DNA of 64,000 bases from Oscillospiraceae bacterium. GTDB taxonomy: Bacteria; Bacillota; Clostridia; Oscillospirales; Ruminococcaceae. The position numbers and the translations under genes were made by a program. This document shows, one piece after another, positions 24,080 to 35,449 of the stretch (within the stretch, counting starts at the first letter, position 1; each line of letters opens with the position of its first letter). The notes under the pieces were generated by a model. It did not search any database, had not been told where the DNA came from, and saw only the letters and a program-made list of their open reading frames with translations. The stretch lies in contig JAFUIS010000013.1 in the NCBI GenBank assembly GCA_017468365.1, positions 1 to 64,000 of the forward strand. The letters are read 5' to 3'.

Positions 24080-24619
24080 ATGGATGAAGAACTGGGCTTT
24101 GCATCTGTCCGCGAACAGCTTATAAAAGCGGGAATAGAAGAGCTTGAAAAACACGGCATTTCGTATTTTTCCCTTCGAAGGGTGGCTTCGGCCTGCAATA
24201 TTTCCTGTGCCGCACCTTATAAACATTTTAAAAGCAAAGAAGCCCTTATCGAAGGCATTTTCGACTATATCGAAAGCCAGCTTGATCTTCTTCTTGACCA
24301 GGTCACGGCGGTATATTCTGATCCGAGAATATGCCTTTCCGAAATCTGTATCGCATATATCCGTTTCTGTATTGCGAATCCCCATTTCCGTGCGGTTTTA
24401 ATGCTTTCCGGAAGAAACCTTCCCCTTGCCGAAAGGGTAGGAGAACTTATGAAAAAATGCTTCCCCGAAATGGAAAGCATAGAAAGAGCCGACAAAGGCT
24501 ATGTCATAAGAAGTATCGCCTACGGCGCGGCACTTCTTATCGAAAGCGGCGAGCTTGAATACAGTGACCACATAATCGAACGCATACGCGAAAACCTTCT
24601 TCGTGAACTTGAAGAATAA
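24080..24619 (+). CDS. TetR/AcrR family transcriptional regulator
   Basis: 179 residues. The N-terminal DNA-binding domain has the TetR pattern (LIKAGIEELEKHGISYFSLRRVASACNISCAAPYKHFKSKEALIEGIF, residues about 14-58), with the recognition helix CNISCAAPYKHF. The C-terminal ligand domain is short and not assignable to a subfamily, though the WHG-like C-terminal region of AcrR-type regulators is possible. It likely controls itself and the upstream acetyltransferase. Ends at a strong terminator. Confidence 0.88.
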   Translation: MDEELGFASVREQLIKAGIEELEKHGISYFSLRRVASACNISCAAPYKHFKSKEALIEGIFDYIESQLDLLLDQVTAVYSDPRICLSEICIAYIRFCIANPHFRAVLMLSGRNLPLAERVGELMKKCFPEMESIERADKGYVIRSIAYGAALLIESGELEYSDHIIERIRENLLRELEE

Positions 24620-24622
24620 AAT

Positions 24623-24652
24623 AAAAAAGCACCGCTTTGGCGGTGCTTTTTT
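24623..24652. terminator. bidirectional terminator
   Basis: AAAAAAGCACCGC / GCGGTGCTTTTTT around a TTTG loop; shared by the TetR gene (plus) and the lipoprotein gene (minus). Nearly the same sequence as terminators at 14207 and 50167. Confidence 0.9.
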
Positions 24653-24656
24653 GTTT

Positions 24657-25805
24657 TTACGGTGAACTCATCGGAGTGCGGTATGAACATATTTCTGCAA
24701 GGGAATCGAAATGGATATCATTTCCGTTAAAATATAGGAGATTTTCATATTCCGGAAGATAAACGGTGAAATATCCGCCGTGGCTCATGGCCCAGACCAT
24801 CTCTCCGTTTTCACCGTAAGCTGCGACGGAATAGCTTCCTCCGGTGGCGGGATTTTCAAATTCCTCATAGACTGACGGGAAAATGCTTTGCAGCTCGGAA
24901 AGCAGCATCAAAACCTCTTCCTCGGAAAGATATCTGTTTTCACATTCCACGTGCTGAACGGTGATTTTTGTTATCCCGTCGGTATTTTTTACTGCAGATT
25001 TCCATTTTTCAAGGTCGTCTTCGGTGCCAAAAACACCTTCCTCAAAATCAAGGTTTTCCCAGATAACGTAGTCGGTCCCGACAACGCCTTTCGGAACAAA
25101 AACCGGTTCGCTTTCCAAAATTGTGGAAGAGGAAATGCTGCTGTGCGGATTTCCGAAAACAGTGTGACATTCCAGCCAGCCAGGGCCGTAATAAAATTCA
25201 AGGGATTCGTTCTGAAAAGGGTGACGGGAACAGTAAACGTAATAAACGCCTTCTACAAGGGCGTATGGCTGCCCCACACAGCCAAGGATATTTGTCTGGC
25301 CGTGCTTATAGGAATAATTTGAATATGCTTCGATAGTGCCTATAATACAGCCTTCCGGAGGTTCCGGAGCGGGTTCTGTTCCGGAAGCTATCCATCTTGT
25401 ACCGCCGATGTTTACAAGCGGCACAGTGGTTATGTCACCGTCGGTATCATCGGAAGTTCCGGATATGCGTGTTTCCTCGATAAAAACGTATGCGATGAAT
25501 TTTTCTCCTTCAAGTTCGGCGTAAATAAGCTCCGGTGACTCCGGATTTGTATAAATCGGCGTGCCTGCGTAAAGAGAGTTTGAAGTTCCGTTTTCTTTTA
25601 AAGGAGGTTCGTGCGAGGGCACCTGTTTTGTTACCTCATCGGTTTTTGTCCATCCTTCCGGGACGGCAGAAATTACAATATGTGTTTCCCCATAAAACGC
25701 ATCATTAAAAAATATCATCGGGCGGTAATCCCAACGTTCCTCTTGTAAAGAGCACCCTCCGAAAAGCAGTGCCAGAACAACTGTAAAACAAAGCATCTTT
25801 TTCAT
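24657..25805 (-). CDS. lipoprotein of unknown function
   Basis: A 382-residue exported lipoprotein: MKKM start, hydrophobic core, lipobox FGGC with the lipidated Cys at 18. The mature part is rich in Gly, Thr, Tyr and acidic residues, with a repeated-looking middle (YVFIEETRIS, TRWIASGTEPAPEPPEGCIIG) and a C-terminal region TGGSYSVAAYGENGEMVWAMSHGGYFTVYLPEYENLLYFNGND. No family recognised. It is monocistronic and divergent from the rpoB leader region; the ATG at 25805 follows GGGAGGG. Confidence 0.8.
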   Translation of the reverse strand: MKKMLCFTVVLALLFGGCSLQEERWDYRPMIFFNDAFYGETHIVISAVPEGWTKTDEVTKQVPSHEPPLKENGTSNSLYAGTPIYTNPESPELIYAELEGEKFIAYVFIEETRISGTSDDTDGDITTVPLVNIGGTRWIASGTEPAPEPPEGCIIGTIEAYSNYSYKHGQTNILGCVGQPYALVEGVYYVYCSRHPFQNESLEFYYGPGWLECHTVFGNPHSSISSSTILESEPVFVPKGVVGTDYVIWENLDFEEGVFGTEDDLEKWKSAVKNTDGITKITVQHVECENRYLSEEEVLMLLSELQSIFPSVYEEFENPATGGSYSVAAYGENGEMVWAMSHGGYFTVYLPEYENLLYFNGNDIHFDSLAEICSYRTPMSSP

Positions 25806-26119
25806 AAAATCCCTCCCTTTTTTACCTTACACTATATAAGTGCCCTTTTCAACGAAAAACGTTGCACCGGTGGAAAAATTTTCTTTGAAAACCCCTGTTT
25901 TTACGCGTAGGAACACCCGGTGGCGTGTACACATTTTGAACGAAAGATGGCTTTAAAACCTCTTTAACCGAAAAAACGCAAAAGGGAAGGGGGTGAATAA
26001 CCTTCGAAAAATCTTCCAATAATTTACAAAAATAAAGGCAAAAACAGCTCCAAAACAGCTGTTTTTGCCCGTTTTTCAAAAAAATTATAAAAAAACAGCG
26101 CCAAACCGTTCAAAACGGC
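25806..26119. other. intergenic region upstream of the rpoB promoter
   Basis: No gene seen. It contains a short palindrome CAACGAAAAACGTTG (25850-25864), the divergent lipoprotein promoter region and a hairpin at 26037-26069 (GGCAAAAACAGCT with AGCTGTTTTTGCC) followed by a T-rich stretch. Confidence 0.5.
26037..26069. terminator. terminator-like hairpin upstream of the rpoB promoter
   Basis: Perfect 13-base arms with a 7-base loop and T-rich sequence after it (CGTTTTTC). No plus-strand gene directly precedes it, so it may insulate the rpoB promoter or be a regulatory structure. Confidence 0.5.
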
Positions 26120-26148
26120 TTGACACCTATTGACTTTAGTAATATAAT
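26120..26148 (+). promoter_or_regulatory. promoter of rpoBC
   Basis: Perfect consensus TTGACA (26120-26125), 17-base spacer, TATAAT (26143-26148). It gives a leader of about 120 bases before rpoB. A second TTGACT sits inside the spacer. Confidence 0.85.
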
Positions 26149-26275
26149 AATAAAATGTACCATAATGGACATTTGTATCTCGATTACAACTACTATACCA
26201 CAGTTTGATCAAAAATGCAAGTGTTTCGGTCCAAAAAAATAAACGACGTAAATACGGATGAATGGAGTGAGCTAT

Positions 26276-29200
26276 TTGGTAAATGTAAAACCTGTCAAGC
26301 TCGGAAAAAATGTCCGCATGAGCTTTTCTCAGATCGATGAAGTTCTCGAAATGCCGAACCTCATCGAAGTACAGAAAGACTCTTATAAATGGTTCCTTGA
26401 AGAAGGACTCCAGGAAGTGTTCCGTGATGTTTCTGCCATCACCGACTATTCCGGAAACCTTGTTTTGGACTTCATCGATTATCATATCGAAAACAAGCCC
26501 AAATATACCATCGAGGAATGCAAAGAGCGCGACGTGACTTATGCAGCCCCTCTTCGTGTAAGAGCAAGACTGCAGAATAAGGAAACCGGCGAGATCAAAG
26601 AACAGGATATCTTCATGGGAGATTTCCCGATCATGACCCCTTCCGGCACCTTTGTCATCAACGGCGCAGAGCGTGTTATTGTATCCCAGCTTGTCCGTTC
26701 TCCCGGCGTATATTTCGCCATGAACTACGACAAAACCGGTAAGAAGCTTTTCGCAAGCACCGTCATTCCTAACAGGGGTGCATGGCTTGAATATGAAAGC
26801 GACCTTAACGACGTTTTCGGCGTAAGAATCGATAAGAACAGAAAACTTCCTATCACCACTTTCATCAGAGCCCTCGGACTCGGAAGTGATGCACAGATCC
26901 TCGATTATTTCGGCGAAGAGCCTATGCTCCTCGCAACCCTTGAAAAAGATAACACCAAATCCAGAGAAGAGGCACTTCTCGAAGTTTACAGAAAACTTCG
27001 TCCCGGCGAGCCGCCCACGGTTGAAACCAGTGAGCAGCACCTCACCAACCTTTTCTTTGACGCAAGAAGATACGATATCTCCCGCGTAGGTCGTTACAAA
27101 TACAACAAAAAACTTGCCCTCGAAAGACGAATTGCAGGCATGACCCTTGCAGAACCGGCAGCAGATCCGCTTACCGGTGAGGTCCTTTTCGAAGCAGGCA
27201 CCACCGTCACCAGAGAAGACGCAGCTCTCCTCGACAAAAAAGGTGTACGCGAAGTTCTTGTTGACGTTGACGGCCGCAAAATAAAAGTTATCTCCAACAA
27301 CATGGTCGATGCAGAAGACTACCTCGACCTTTCCAAAGAAGAACTCGAAGAGCTCTTCATCAACGAAAAAGTTCGCTTCTCCGTTGTTACCGAAATCGCA
27401 GAAAAAGCCGGCGACGACAAAGAAGCCCTCATCGCTCTTGTTAAAGAGAACGTTGACGAACTTATCCCGAAACATATCATCATCGATGATATCTTCTCTT
27501 CCATCAACTATATGTGCAACCTCTACTGGGGATTCGGCAGCACCGACGATATCGACCATCTCGGTAACAGACGTATCCGCAGTGTCGGCGAACTTCTTCA
27601 GAACCAGTTCAGAATCGGTTTCTCCAGAGTTGAGCGCGTAATCCGTGAACGCATGACTATCCAGGCACAGGACACCGAAGCCATCACTCCTCAGGGTCTT
27701 GTGAATATCCGCCCCGTCGTTGCGGCTATCAAGGAGTTCTTCGGATCTTCTCCTCTTTCCCAGTTCATGGACCAGACCAACCCCCTCGCAGAGCTTACAC
27801 ATAAACGTCGTCTTTCCGCACTCGGCCCCGGCGGTCTTTCCCGTGACCGCGCAGGTTTCGAAGTTCGAGACGTACACTACAGCCACTACGGACGTATGTG
27901 CCCGATCGAGACCCCTGAAGGTCCTAACATCGGCCTTATCTCCTATCTTGCAAGCTATGCAAGAATCAATAAATACGGCTTCATTGAAGCGCCCTTCAGA
28001 AAAGTGGACAAAGCAACCGGCAAAGTTCTCGACGAAGTCGAATACATGACCGCAGACACTGAGGACGACTATATCGTTGCTCAGGCTAACACTCCCCTTG
28101 ATGAAGAAAGCCATTTCGCCGTTCAGAAGGTAACCTGCCGTTTCAAAGATGAGTTCATCGAAGTCGCTCCCGAAAAAGTCGACTACATGGACGTTTCTCC
28201 TAAGATGGTAGTTTCCGTTGCAACCGCAATGATCCCCTTCCTTGAAAACGACGACGCAAACCGTGCACTCATGGGTGCAAACATGCAGCGCCAGGCTGTT
28301 CCGCTTCTCAAAACCGAAAGACCTTATGTCGGTACCGGTATGGAATACAAAGCTGCTGTCGACTCCGGCGTAACCATTCTTGCAGAATATGCAGGTACTG
28401 TTACCAAGGTTGACGCAGAGCGCATCATCATCAAACGTGATGACAGCGTTGAGAGCGACGAATATAAAATCACCAAATTCCTTCGTTCCAACCAGGGAAC
28501 CTGCGTAAACCAGAGACCTATCGTCGACCTCGGCGAGCACGTTGTAAAAGGTCAGGTCATCGCAGACGGCCCCGCAACCAGCGAAGGCGAGATCTCTCTC
28601 GGTAAGAACATGCTCATCGGCTTTATGACCTGGGAAGGTTATAACTACGAGGACGCAGTCCTTATCAACGAGAAACTCGTAAAAGAAGATACCTACACCT
28701 CCGTTCATATCGAGGAATACGAACTCGAATCCCGCGACACCAAACTCGGTCCGGAAGAGATCACCCGCGATATCCCGAACGTCGGTGAAGATGCACTTCG
28801 CGAACTTGACGAACGCGGTATCATCCGCATCGGTGCAGAAGTTCGTGCCGGAGATATCCTTGTCGGTAAGGTAACCCCCAAAGGCGAAACCGAACTCACC
28901 GCAGAGGAAAGACTTCTCCGTGCAATCTTCGGCGAAAAAGCACGCGAAGTAAGAGATACCTCTCTCCGTGTACCTCACGGCGAATACGGTATCATCGTTG
29001 ACGTACAGGTATTCACCAGAGAAAACTGCGACGAACTCAACCCCGGCGTAAACGAAGTCGTTCGCTGCTACATCGCCCAGAAGAGAAAACTCTCCGTCGG
29101 CGACAAGATGGCAGGACGTCACGGCAACAAGGGTGTTGTTTCCAGAATCCTTCCTCAGGAAGATATGCCTTTCCTTCCGGACGGCAGACCTCTTGATATC

Positions 29201-29977
29201 CTTCTTAACCCCCTCGGTGTTCCTTCCCGTATGAACATCGGTCAGGTTCTTGAAGTTCACCTCGGAAGAGCTGCAGCAGAACTTGGCTGGCATGTAATGA
29301 CCCCTGTATTCGACGGTGCTCACGAAGCAGATATCCGTGAGCTTCTCACCGAAGCCGGACTTGACCAGAGCGGTAAAGTTTACCTCCGCGACGGCCGTAC
29401 CGGTGAACTCTTTGATAACCCTGTAACCGTTGGTTACATGTACTACCTTAAACTCCATCACCTTGTTGACGATAAGATCCACGCCCGTTCCACCGGTCCT
29501 TACAGCCTTGTAACTCAGCAGCCTCTCGGCGGTAAAGCTCAGTTCGGCGGCCAGAGATTCGGTGAGATGGAAGTTTGGGCTCTTGAAGCTTACGGCGCAG
29601 CCTATACCCTTCAGGAGATCCTTACCGTCAAATCCGACGACGTTGTGGGCCGAGTAAAGACTTTCGAGTCCATCGTAAAAGGCCAGAACGTTCCTCCGGC
29701 AGGTATTCCCGAGTCCTTCAAGGTTCTTATCAAAGAGCTCCAGTCCCTCGGCCTTGACATCAAGGTTCTTGACAAAAACAACGAGGAGATCGATCTTAAA
29801 CAGAACTTCGACGACGAGGATGCAGGTCTTATCCCTGCAGACGAAGCAACCGAATTCGAAAGCGAAAACGTTGCTTACGAAGGCGACTTCGAAGGCTTTG
29901 AGATCGGCGATATGAATGAAGAAGGCGACGATTTCGCCGACTTCGCAGGCTTCGGATATTCCGAAGACGATATGTAA
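26276..29977 (+). CDS. rpoB: DNA-directed RNA polymerase subunit beta
   Basis: Beta subunit of RNA polymerase, about 1233 residues. The rifampicin pocket reads [17 protein letters not shown]...[13 protein letters not shown], with Asp, His and Ser at the usual resistance positions intact; Pro replaces the E. coli Gln510 position. [24 protein letters not shown] and [11 protein letters not shown] are present. The start is taken as TTG 26276 because GGAGTGAG precedes it and homologues in clostridia begin (M)[11 protein letters not shown] 26258 in the same frame lacks a ribosome binding site but is the alternative. The C-terminus has an acidic tail. It is transcribed with rpoC from its own promoter; rplJL is not upstream. 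Confidence 0.96.
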   Translation: MVNVKPVKLGKNVRMSFSQIDEVLEMPNLIEVQKDSYKWFLEEGLQEVFRDVSAITDYSGNLVLDFIDYHIENKPKYTIEECKERDVTYAAPLRVRARLQNKETGEIKEQDIFMGDFPIMTPSGTFVINGAERVIVSQLVRSPGVYFAMNYDKTGKKLFASTVIPNRGAWLEYESDLNDVFGVRIDKNRKLPITTFIRALGLGSDAQILDYFGEEPMLLATLEKDNTKSREEALLEVYRKLRPGEPPTVETSEQHLTNLFFDARRYDISRVGRYKYNKKLALERRIAGMTLAEPAADPLTGEVLFEAGTTVTREDAALLDKKGVREVLVDVDGRKIKVISNNMVDAEDYLDLSKEELEELFINEKVRFSVVTEIAEKAGDDKEALIALVKENVDELIPKHIIIDDIFSSINYMCNLYWGFGSTDDIDHLGNRRIRSVGELLQNQFRIGFSRVERVIRERMTIQAQDTEAITPQGLVNIRPVVAAIKEFFGSSPLSQFMDQTNPLAELTHKRRLSALGPGGLSRDRAGFEVRDVHYSHYGRMCPIETPEGPNIGLISYLASYARINKYGFIEAPFRKVDKATGKVLDEVEYMTADTEDDYIVAQANTPLDEESHFAVQKVTCRFKDEFIEVAPEKVDYMDVSPKMVVSVATAMIPFLENDDANRALMGANMQRQAVPLLKTERPYVGTGMEYKAAVDSGVTILAEYAGTVTKVDAERIIIKRDDSVESDEYKITKFLRSNQGTCVNQRPIVDLGEHVVKGQVIADGPATSEGEISLGKNMLIGFMTWEGYNYEDAVLINEKLVKEDTYTSVHIEEYELESRDTKLGPEEITRDIPNVGEDALRELDERGIIRIGAEVRAGDILVGKVTPKGETELTAEERLLRAIFGEKAREVRDTSLRVPHGEYGIIVDVQVFTRENCDELNPGVNEVVRCYIAQKRKLSVGDKMAGRHGNKGVVSRILPQEDMPFLPDGRPLDILLNPLGVPSRMNIGQVLEVHLGRAAAELGWHVMTPVFDGAHEADIRELLTEAGLDQSGKVYLRDGRTGELFDNPVTVGYMYYLKLHHLVDDKIHARSTGPYSLVTQQPLGGKAQFGGQRFGEMEVWALEAYGAAYTLQEILTVKSDDVVGRVKTFESIVKGQNVPPAGIPESFKVLIKELQSLGLDIKVLDKNNEEIDLKQNFDDEDAGLIPADEATEFESENVAYEGDFEGFEIGDMNEEGDDFADFAGFGYSEDDM

Positions 29978-29997
29978 TTAAGGGGAGGTCGTAAATA

Positions 29998-32900
29998 ATG
30001 GAATTTAACGCATTTGATTCTATCAAGATCGGCCTTGCTTCTCCCGAAAAGATCAGAGAATGGTCCTACGGCGAAGTAAAGAAACCCGAAACCATCAACT
30101 ACAGAACTCTCAAACCCGAACGCGACGGTCTTTTCTGCGAAAGAATCTTTGGACCGACCAAGGACTGGGAGTGCTACTGCGGCAAATATAAACGCCTCCG
30201 TTTCAAAGGCAAAGTCTGCGAACGCTGCGGCGTTGAAGTAACCAGAGCAAAAGTAAGACGCGAGAGAATGGGCCATATCGAGCTCGCAGCTCCCGTTTCT
30301 CACATCTGGTACTTCAAAGGTATCCCTTCCAGAATGGGCCTTATCCTCGATATGAGCCCCAGACTTCTTGAAAAGGTACTTTATTTTGCAAGCTACATCG
30401 TAACCGATCCCGGTACCACCCCTCTCGAAAAGAAACAGCTTCTCACCGAGAAGGAATACCGCGATATGCGTGAAAAATATGAGGAAGACTTCCAGGCAGG
30501 AATGGGCGCAGAAGCTGTTCAGCTCCTCCTCAAAGATATCGACCTCGAAAAACTTTCCGCAGAGCTTCATGAAGAACTCGAAACCGCTTCCGGTCAGAAA
30601 CGTGTTCGTCTTCTCAAGAGACTCGAGGTTGTCGAGGCTTTCCGCCTTTCCGGCAACCGCCCTGAATGGATGATCCTTGACGTTGTTCCTGTTATCCCTC
30701 CGGATATCAGACCTATGGTACAGCTTGACGGCGGAAGATTTGCAACTTCCGACCTCAACGACCTTTACAGAAGAGTCATCAACAGAAACAACCGTCTTAA
30801 ACGACTTCTTGAACTCGGCGCTCCGGATATCATCGTACGCAACGAAAAACGTATGCTCCAGGAAGCAGTCGACGCACTTATCGACAACGGCAGAAAAGGC
30901 CGTCCGGTAACCGGACCTTCCAACCGTCCCCTCAAATCCCTTTCCGATATGCTCAAAGGTAAACAGGGACGTTTCCGTCAGAACCTTCTCGGTAAACGTG
31001 TTGACTATTCCGGCCGTTCCGTTATCGTCGTAGGCCCCGAACTCAAAATGAGCCAGTGCGGTCTTCCTAAAGAAATGGCTATCGAACTCTTCAAACCCTT
31101 CGTTATGAAGAGACTCGTCGATGTAGGCGCAGCAACCAACATCAAAAATGCAAGAAAAATGGTCGAAAGAGCAACCCAGCCCGAGGTTTGGGACGCACTT
31201 GAGATCGTTATCAAAGACCACCCGGTAATGCTCAACCGTGCACCTACCCTTCACAGACTCGGTATCCAGGCTTTCGAGCCGGTACTTGTTGAAGGCCGCG
31301 CACTCAAACTCCATCCGCTCGTATGTACCGCATACAACGCCGACTTCGACGGCGACCAGATGGCAGTTCACGTACCGCTTTCCACCGAAGCACAGGCAGA
31401 GGCAAGATTCCTCATGCTTGCAGCAAACAACATTCTCAAACCCGCAGACGGTAAACCCGTTGCCGTTCCTACTCAGGACATGGTCCTCGGTTCTTACTAT
31501 CTCACCCTTGAGAAACCCGGCTGCGAACCCGGTGAAGGCAAAGCATTCCGCAACCTCGACGAAGCTATCATGGCTTACAACGAGGGCGTTGTCGGACTTC
31601 ACGCTCCTATCAAACTCCGCGTTGAAAAGACCGATGCAGACGGCAACGTTCGCAGCAAAGTTATCGATACCACTGTTGGTAAGGCAATCTTCAACATGCC
31701 CATTCCTCAGGACCTCGGATATGTTGACAGAACCGACCCCGAACACGAATTCGATTTCGAGATCGGATTCCTCGTCGGCAAAAAACAGCTTGGTAAGATC
31801 ATCGACCGCTGCGTAAAGAAACACGGCACTGCTGTTACCAGCGAAGTTCTCGACAAAATCAAAGCCCAGGGCTTCAAATACTCCACCAAAAGTGCTATCA
31901 CCGTTTCCGTAAGCGACGCTGTTATTCCTCCTAAGAAAGCAGAAATCCTTGCAGAAGCAGAAAAGAAAATCGACGCTATCGGCAAGCAGTATCGCCGCGG
32001 TCTTCTTTCCAACGAAGAACGTTACAAGAAAGTAATCTCCACCTGGAACGAAACCACCGACAAAGTTGCAGATGCTCTTAAAGATAACCTTGATAAATAT
32101 AACCCCATCTTCATGATGGCAGACTCCGGCGCCCGTGGTTCCATGAACCAGATCCGTCAGCTCGCAGGTATGCGCGGACTTATCGCCAACACTTCCGGTA
32201 AAGCAATCGAAATTCCGATTCGTGCTAACTACCGTGAGGGCCTTAACATCCTCGAATACTTCATTTCCAGCCGTGGTGCTCGTAAAGGCCTTGCCGATAC
32301 CGCACTCCGTACCGCAGACTCCGGTTACCTTACCAGACGTCTTGTTGACGTTTCTCAGGAAGTTATCATCCGTGAGCATGACTGCGGAACTCACGAAGGT
32401 ATCGTAGTACACGATATCCGCGAGGGCAACGAAATGATCGAACCCATGAGCGAACGTCTTATCGGACGCTACTCCGTCGAAGACGTCCTTCATCCCGAAA
32501 CCGGCGAACTTCTCGTAAGCAAGGATAAGATGATGGATGAAGACGACGCCAAGAAGATCGTCGATGCAGGTATCACCGAGCTCAAACTCCGTTCCATCCT
32601 CAACTGCGAGGCAAAACACGGCGTTTGCGCAAAATGCTACGGTTCCAACCTTGCAACCGGCAAACCTGTTCACGTCGGTGAGGCAGTCGGCGTTATCGCT
32701 GCACAGTCCATCGGTGAACCCGGTACCCAGCTTACCATGCGTACCTTCCATACCGGCGGTATCGCTTCCGCAGAAGATATTACCCAGGGTCTTCCTCGTG
32801 TTGAAGAACTCTTTGAGGCAAGAACTCCTAAGCGTGAAGCTGTCATCGCAGAGATCGAAGGCGACATCCGCATCGAAGAGATCAAGAAAAACCGCCACAT

Positions 32901-33594
32901 CGTTATCTTCAACAAAGAAACCGGTGAAGAGCGTAAATATCTCATCACTTACGGCAGCCATCCCAAGGTCAAAGAGGGCGACCACGTCAAAGCCGGCGCA
33001 CTCCTTACCGAAGGTTCCGTTAACCCCCATAAGTATCTTGACGTCAACGGCGCTCTTGCAGTACAGGATTACCTTATTGCAGAAGTACAGAAGACTTACC
33101 GTCTCCAGGGTGTTGATATCAACGACAGACATATCGAGGTTATCGTTCGCCAGATGATGAAAAAAGTCAAAGTTGACGACCAGGGCGATACCAAGCTTCT
33201 TTCCGGCATGGTTGTCGAAAAAGGCGATTTCTTTGCAGAAAACAGAGAGATCAGAAAACGTATCGCAAACGGCGAGACCGGACTTCGCGAAGCAACCTAT
33301 ATCCCGATGCTCCTCGGTATTACCAAAGCATCTCTTGCAACCGAAAGCTTCATGTCCGCCGCATCCTTCCAGGAAACCACCCGCGTCCTTACCGAAGCCG
33401 CAATCAAAGGCAAGAGCGACAGACTTCTCGGTCTTAAAGAGAACGTCATCATCGGTAAACTCATTCCCGCCGGTACCGGTATGGAATGCTATTCCGAAGC
33501 TGACTATTCTTCCGTTGCACCGGCAGTCCATCCCTACGATATGGATAACGAGTATGACCGCGTAATGGAAGCAGCCGAATCCGTTAACGAATAA
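29998..33594 (+). CDS. rpoC: DNA-directed RNA polymerase subunit beta'
   Basis: Catalytic subunit of RNA polymerase, 1198 residues. The N-terminal zinc site is [20 protein letters not shown] (residues about 59-78), the absolutely conserved magnesium loop [12 protein letters not shown] is near residue 448, and the second zinc site [15 protein letters not shown] near 870. Trigger loop and bridge helix regions ([26 protein letters not shown]) are normal. Length is normal for Firmicutes. The start follows AGGGGAGG 20 bases after rpoB stops. Confidence 0.97.
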   Translation: MEFNAFDSIKIGLASPEKIREWSYGEVKKPETINYRTLKPERDGLFCERIFGPTKDWECYCGKYKRLRFKGKVCERCGVEVTRAKVRRERMGHIELAAPVSHIWYFKGIPSRMGLILDMSPRLLEKVLYFASYIVTDPGTTPLEKKQLLTEKEYRDMREKYEEDFQAGMGAEAVQLLLKDIDLEKLSAELHEELETASGQKRVRLLKRLEVVEAFRLSGNRPEWMILDVVPVIPPDIRPMVQLDGGRFATSDLNDLYRRVINRNNRLKRLLELGAPDIIVRNEKRMLQEAVDALIDNGRKGRPVTGPSNRPLKSLSDMLKGKQGRFRQNLLGKRVDYSGRSVIVVGPELKMSQCGLPKEMAIELFKPFVMKRLVDVGAATNIKNARKMVERATQPEVWDALEIVIKDHPVMLNRAPTLHRLGIQAFEPVLVEGRALKLHPLVCTAYNADFDGDQMAVHVPLSTEAQAEARFLMLAANNILKPADGKPVAVPTQDMVLGSYYLTLEKPGCEPGEGKAFRNLDEAIMAYNEGVVGLHAPIKLRVEKTDADGNVRSKVIDTTVGKAIFNMPIPQDLGYVDRTDPEHEFDFEIGFLVGKKQLGKIIDRCVKKHGTAVTSEVLDKIKAQGFKYSTKSAITVSVSDAVIPPKKAEILAEAEKKIDAIGKQYRRGLLSNEERYKKVISTWNETTDKVADALKDNLDKYNPIFMMADSGARGSMNQIRQLAGMRGLIANTSGKAIEIPIRANYREGLNILEYFISSRGARKGLADTALRTADSGYLTRRLVDVSQEVIIREHDCGTHEGIVVHDIREGNEMIEPMSERLIGRYSVEDVLHPETGELLVSKDKMMDEDDAKKIVDAGITELKLRSILNCEAKHGVCAKCYGSNLATGKPVHVGEAVGVIAAQSIGEPGTQLTMRTFHTGGIASAEDITQGLPRVEELFEARTPKREAVIAEIEGDIRIEEIKKNRHIVIFNKETGEERKYLITYGSHPKVKEGDHVKAGALLTEGSVNPHKYLDVNGALAVQDYLIAEVQKTYRLQGVDINDRHIEVIVRQMMKKVKVDDQGDTKLLSGMVVEKGDFFAENREIRKRIANGETGLREATYIPMLLGITKASLATESFMSAASFQETTRVLTEAAIKGKSDRLLGLKENVIIGKLIPAGTGMECYSEADYSSVAPAVHPYDMDNEYDRVMEAAESVNE

Positions 33595-33607
33595 GCCGAA
33601 AGGCATA

Positions 33608-33642
33608 AAAAATAACTCCGCAGAAATGCGGAGCTATTTTTT
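33608..33642 (+). terminator. terminator after rpoC
   Basis: Stem CTCCGC/GCGGAG extended by A/T pairs, loop AGAAAT, then TTTTTTT. Confidence 0.85.
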
Positions 33643-33706
33643 TGTGGTTTTAGCGTATAAAAACCACCGGCTCAGCCGATGGTTATAATTATGTAAAACA
33701 TTATTT

Positions 33707-34294
33707 TCATTTAAGAACATTATCAGAAAAACTTTTTACTGGAGCATAGCACATATCTATCAAGATTTTTTTCACTTCTGCTACAGATATCTTATCATAA
33801 TTGTTCAGCCAGACTTCAACAAAACCGGAAAAAGCTTCGCTTATATATGCTTCTCTGAGTTTAGCTTCCACTGTATTCTGTTTTTGTTTATAATTTGTGG
33901 TCATTTCTTTGAATCTTTTATCAAAAAATATTTTTTTAGTAATTTCGCTGAATTCTTTTTTTGAGCATTTCAAAAGTATTTTTAAAATATTTTTGTTTTC
34001 ACTTATCGCATTAATACACCAATCAATTGAACTTTCAAGATTCATTTCAAAGAAATCTTTCTGCATTGAATATGTAAATTGTTTTGCTATTTCTCTTTCA
34101 AAATCATCATAAACAGCTTTCATCAGTTCGTATTTATCTTCATAATGAACATAAAATGTGTTTCTGCTTATTTTTGCTGTTTTGCAAATATTTGCCACTC
34201 TTGTTTTATCAAACCCTTTTTCATCAACACAACACATAAAGGCTCTTTTAATATTTTCCTCCGTTTTCTGAAAACGTAGATCATCTCTGTTCAT
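33707..34294 (-). CDS. TetR/AcrR family transcriptional regulator
   Basis: 195 residues with a TetR N-terminal DNA-binding domain (TEENIKRAFMCCVDEKGFDKTRVANICKTAKISRNTFYVHYEDKYELMKAVYDDFE, about 11-64) and a C-terminal TetR_C_33-like ligand domain. It is A+T-richer than its neighbours and divergent from a short-chain dehydrogenase gene, which it probably regulates. The ATG at 34294 has AAGGAGGGG upstream. Position between rpoC and rpsL is unusual. Confidence 0.87.
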   Translation of the reverse strand: MNRDDLRFQKTEENIKRAFMCCVDEKGFDKTRVANICKTAKISRNTFYVHYEDKYELMKAVYDDFEREIAKQFTYSMQKDFFEMNLESSIDWCINAISENKNILKILLKCSKKEFSEITKKIFFDKRFKEMTTNYKQKQNTVEAKLREAYISEAFSGFVEVWLNNYDKISVAEVKKILIDMCYAPVKSFSDNVLK

Positions 34295-34320
34295 AAAAAC
34301 CCCTCCTTTTTTATGACACT

Positions 34321-34350
34321 ATTATACATAATGTTAGTTAACTAATGCAA
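34321..34350 (-). promoter_or_regulatory. promoter of the tetR gene with palindrome
   Basis: On the minus strand TTGCAT (34350-34345), 18-base spacer, TATAAT (34326-34321). The spacer holds the perfect palindrome TTAGTTAACTAA (34334-34345), a good candidate site for autoregulation. Confidence 0.65.
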
Positions 34351-34359
34351 TACGCAATA

Positions 34360-34395
34360 TTGACAGTTGTCATTAAAAATTTAACGAAGTAAAAT
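34360..34395 (+). promoter_or_regulatory. probable promoter of the dehydrogenase gene
   Basis: TTGTCA (34367-34372), 17-base spacer, TAAAAT (34390-34395), overlapping an inverted repeat TGACA-GT-TGTCA (34361-34372). The overlap suggests regulation by the divergent TetR protein. Confidence 0.45.
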
Positions 34396-34427
34396 TTATT
34401 CAACAAATTTTTTTGGAGGTTTATATT

Positions 34428-35192
34428 GTGAACAAATTACTTGATGGAAAAGCTGGTATTATCACCGGCGCAGCTTCCGGAATCGGAAGAGCGGCAGCTA
34501 TTCTTTTTGCACAGGAAGGTGCAAAAGTCATTGTTTCCGACGTTAATGACGTAATGGGAAACGAAACCGTTGAACTTGTAAGAAAAGAAGGCGGAGAAGC
34601 TTACTATTTTCATTGCGACGTTGCAAATGAAGAAAACGTAAAAGAACTTGTTGATTTTGCTATCGAAAAATTCGGAAAACTCGATTGGGCATATAACAAC
34701 GCGGGCGTTATTCCTTTTGAAAATGCGCTTATTCACGAAACTCATACCGACCTTTTCAAAAAAGTTCTCGATATAAACATTATGGGTGTGTATTACTGCA
34801 TGAAATACGAGATTCCCCATATGCTTGAAGCAGGCGGTTCCATCGTAAACTGCTGCTCTATCAACAGCGTTCGCTGCACGGTGGGAACTTCTTCCTACGG
34901 AACTTCCAAATACGGTGAATATGGTCTTACCCAGTGTGCCGCGCTTGATTACGGCAAACTTAACATTCGCGTAAACGCAGTAGGCCCCGGTCCCACCATG
35001 ACTCCTATGCTTGAACAGAGTGCAGCTGCGCATCCGGAAGTAATTACTGCTCTCAAAGCAACTATTCCGGATGGAAGACCTGCAGAAGCTGTTGAACTTG
35101 CAAATGCGGCACTTTTCCTTCTTTCTGACCTTGGAAAACATATAAACGGTCAGCTTGTTTTGGTTGACGGCGGTCAGTCCTGTAACATGTAA
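34428..35192 (+). CDS. short-chain dehydrogenase/reductase (SDR family)
   Basis: A classical SDR oxidoreductase of 254 residues: cofactor motif TGAASGIG near residues 13-20, NNAGV near 87-91, catalytic Ser in CSINS near 140, YGTSK (Tyr and Lys) near 153-157, and a C-terminal NGQLVLVDGGQS typical of the family. An Asp after the second strand (VSDVND) points to NAD(H). The GTG at 34428 is chosen over an upstream in-frame start because GGAGG lies 8 bases upstream. Substrate unknown. Divergent from a TetR gene that probably controls it. Confidence 0.9.
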   Translation: MNKLLDGKAGIITGAASGIGRAAAILFAQEGAKVIVSDVNDVMGNETVELVRKEGGEAYYFHCDVANEENVKELVDFAIEKFGKLDWAYNNAGVIPFENALIHETHTDLFKKVLDINIMGVYYCMKYEIPHMLEAGGSIVNCCSINSVRCTVGTSSYGTSKYGEYGLTQCAALDYGKLNIRVNAVGPGPTMTPMLEQSAAAHPEVITALKATIPDGRPAEAVELANAALFLLSDLGKHINGQLVLVDGGQSCNM

Positions 35193-35420
35193 TATTTGTT
35201 ATTTGTTTTTTGATAACTAATCCACCGCATGGACAAATACCCCCAAATCAAAAGCCTCACGGCAGAAATGTCGGGAGGCTTTTGATTTTTAAAAATCCGC
35301 CTTTCGCGCACAAAAACGGGTATTATTTTGCCCGAAACGGACAAAATATCCGGTGATAAAATTTTGGCAATTCATATAAAAATTCTTTGAAAAAACTATG
35401 CAAAAATGATATATTCCTTA
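35193..35420. other. intergenic region between the SDR gene and rpsL
   Basis: Contains the SDR terminator (35245-35288) and A+T-rich sequence up to the rpsL promoter; no gene seen. Confidence 0.5.
35245..35288. terminator. terminator after the SDR gene
   Basis: Perfect 14-base arms AAATCAAAAGCCTC / GAGGCTTTTGATTT with a 16-base loop that can fold further, followed by T-rich sequence. Confidence 0.8.
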
Positions 35421-35449
35421 TTGACAAACGGTTTCAAAGATGTTATTAT
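35421..35449 (+). promoter_or_regulatory. promoter of the rpsL-rpsG-fusA operon
   Basis: TTGACA (35421-35426), 17-base spacer, TATTAT (35444-35449). The leader of about 100 bases has a hairpin at 35490-35519 (TTGCG-x-CAAAAA with TTTTTG-x-CGCAA, one mismatch), which could be a site for ribosomal-protein feedback or an attenuator. Confidence 0.75.

Noticed and set aside
26024..29482. 1152-residue open frame on the minus strand
   Set aside because: It is antisense to rpoB; such frames arise from the strong codon bias of highly expressed genes and have no ribosome binding site or domain.
29875..33606. 1243-residue open frame on the minus strand
   Set aside because: Antisense shadow of rpoC, without start signal or recognisable motif.
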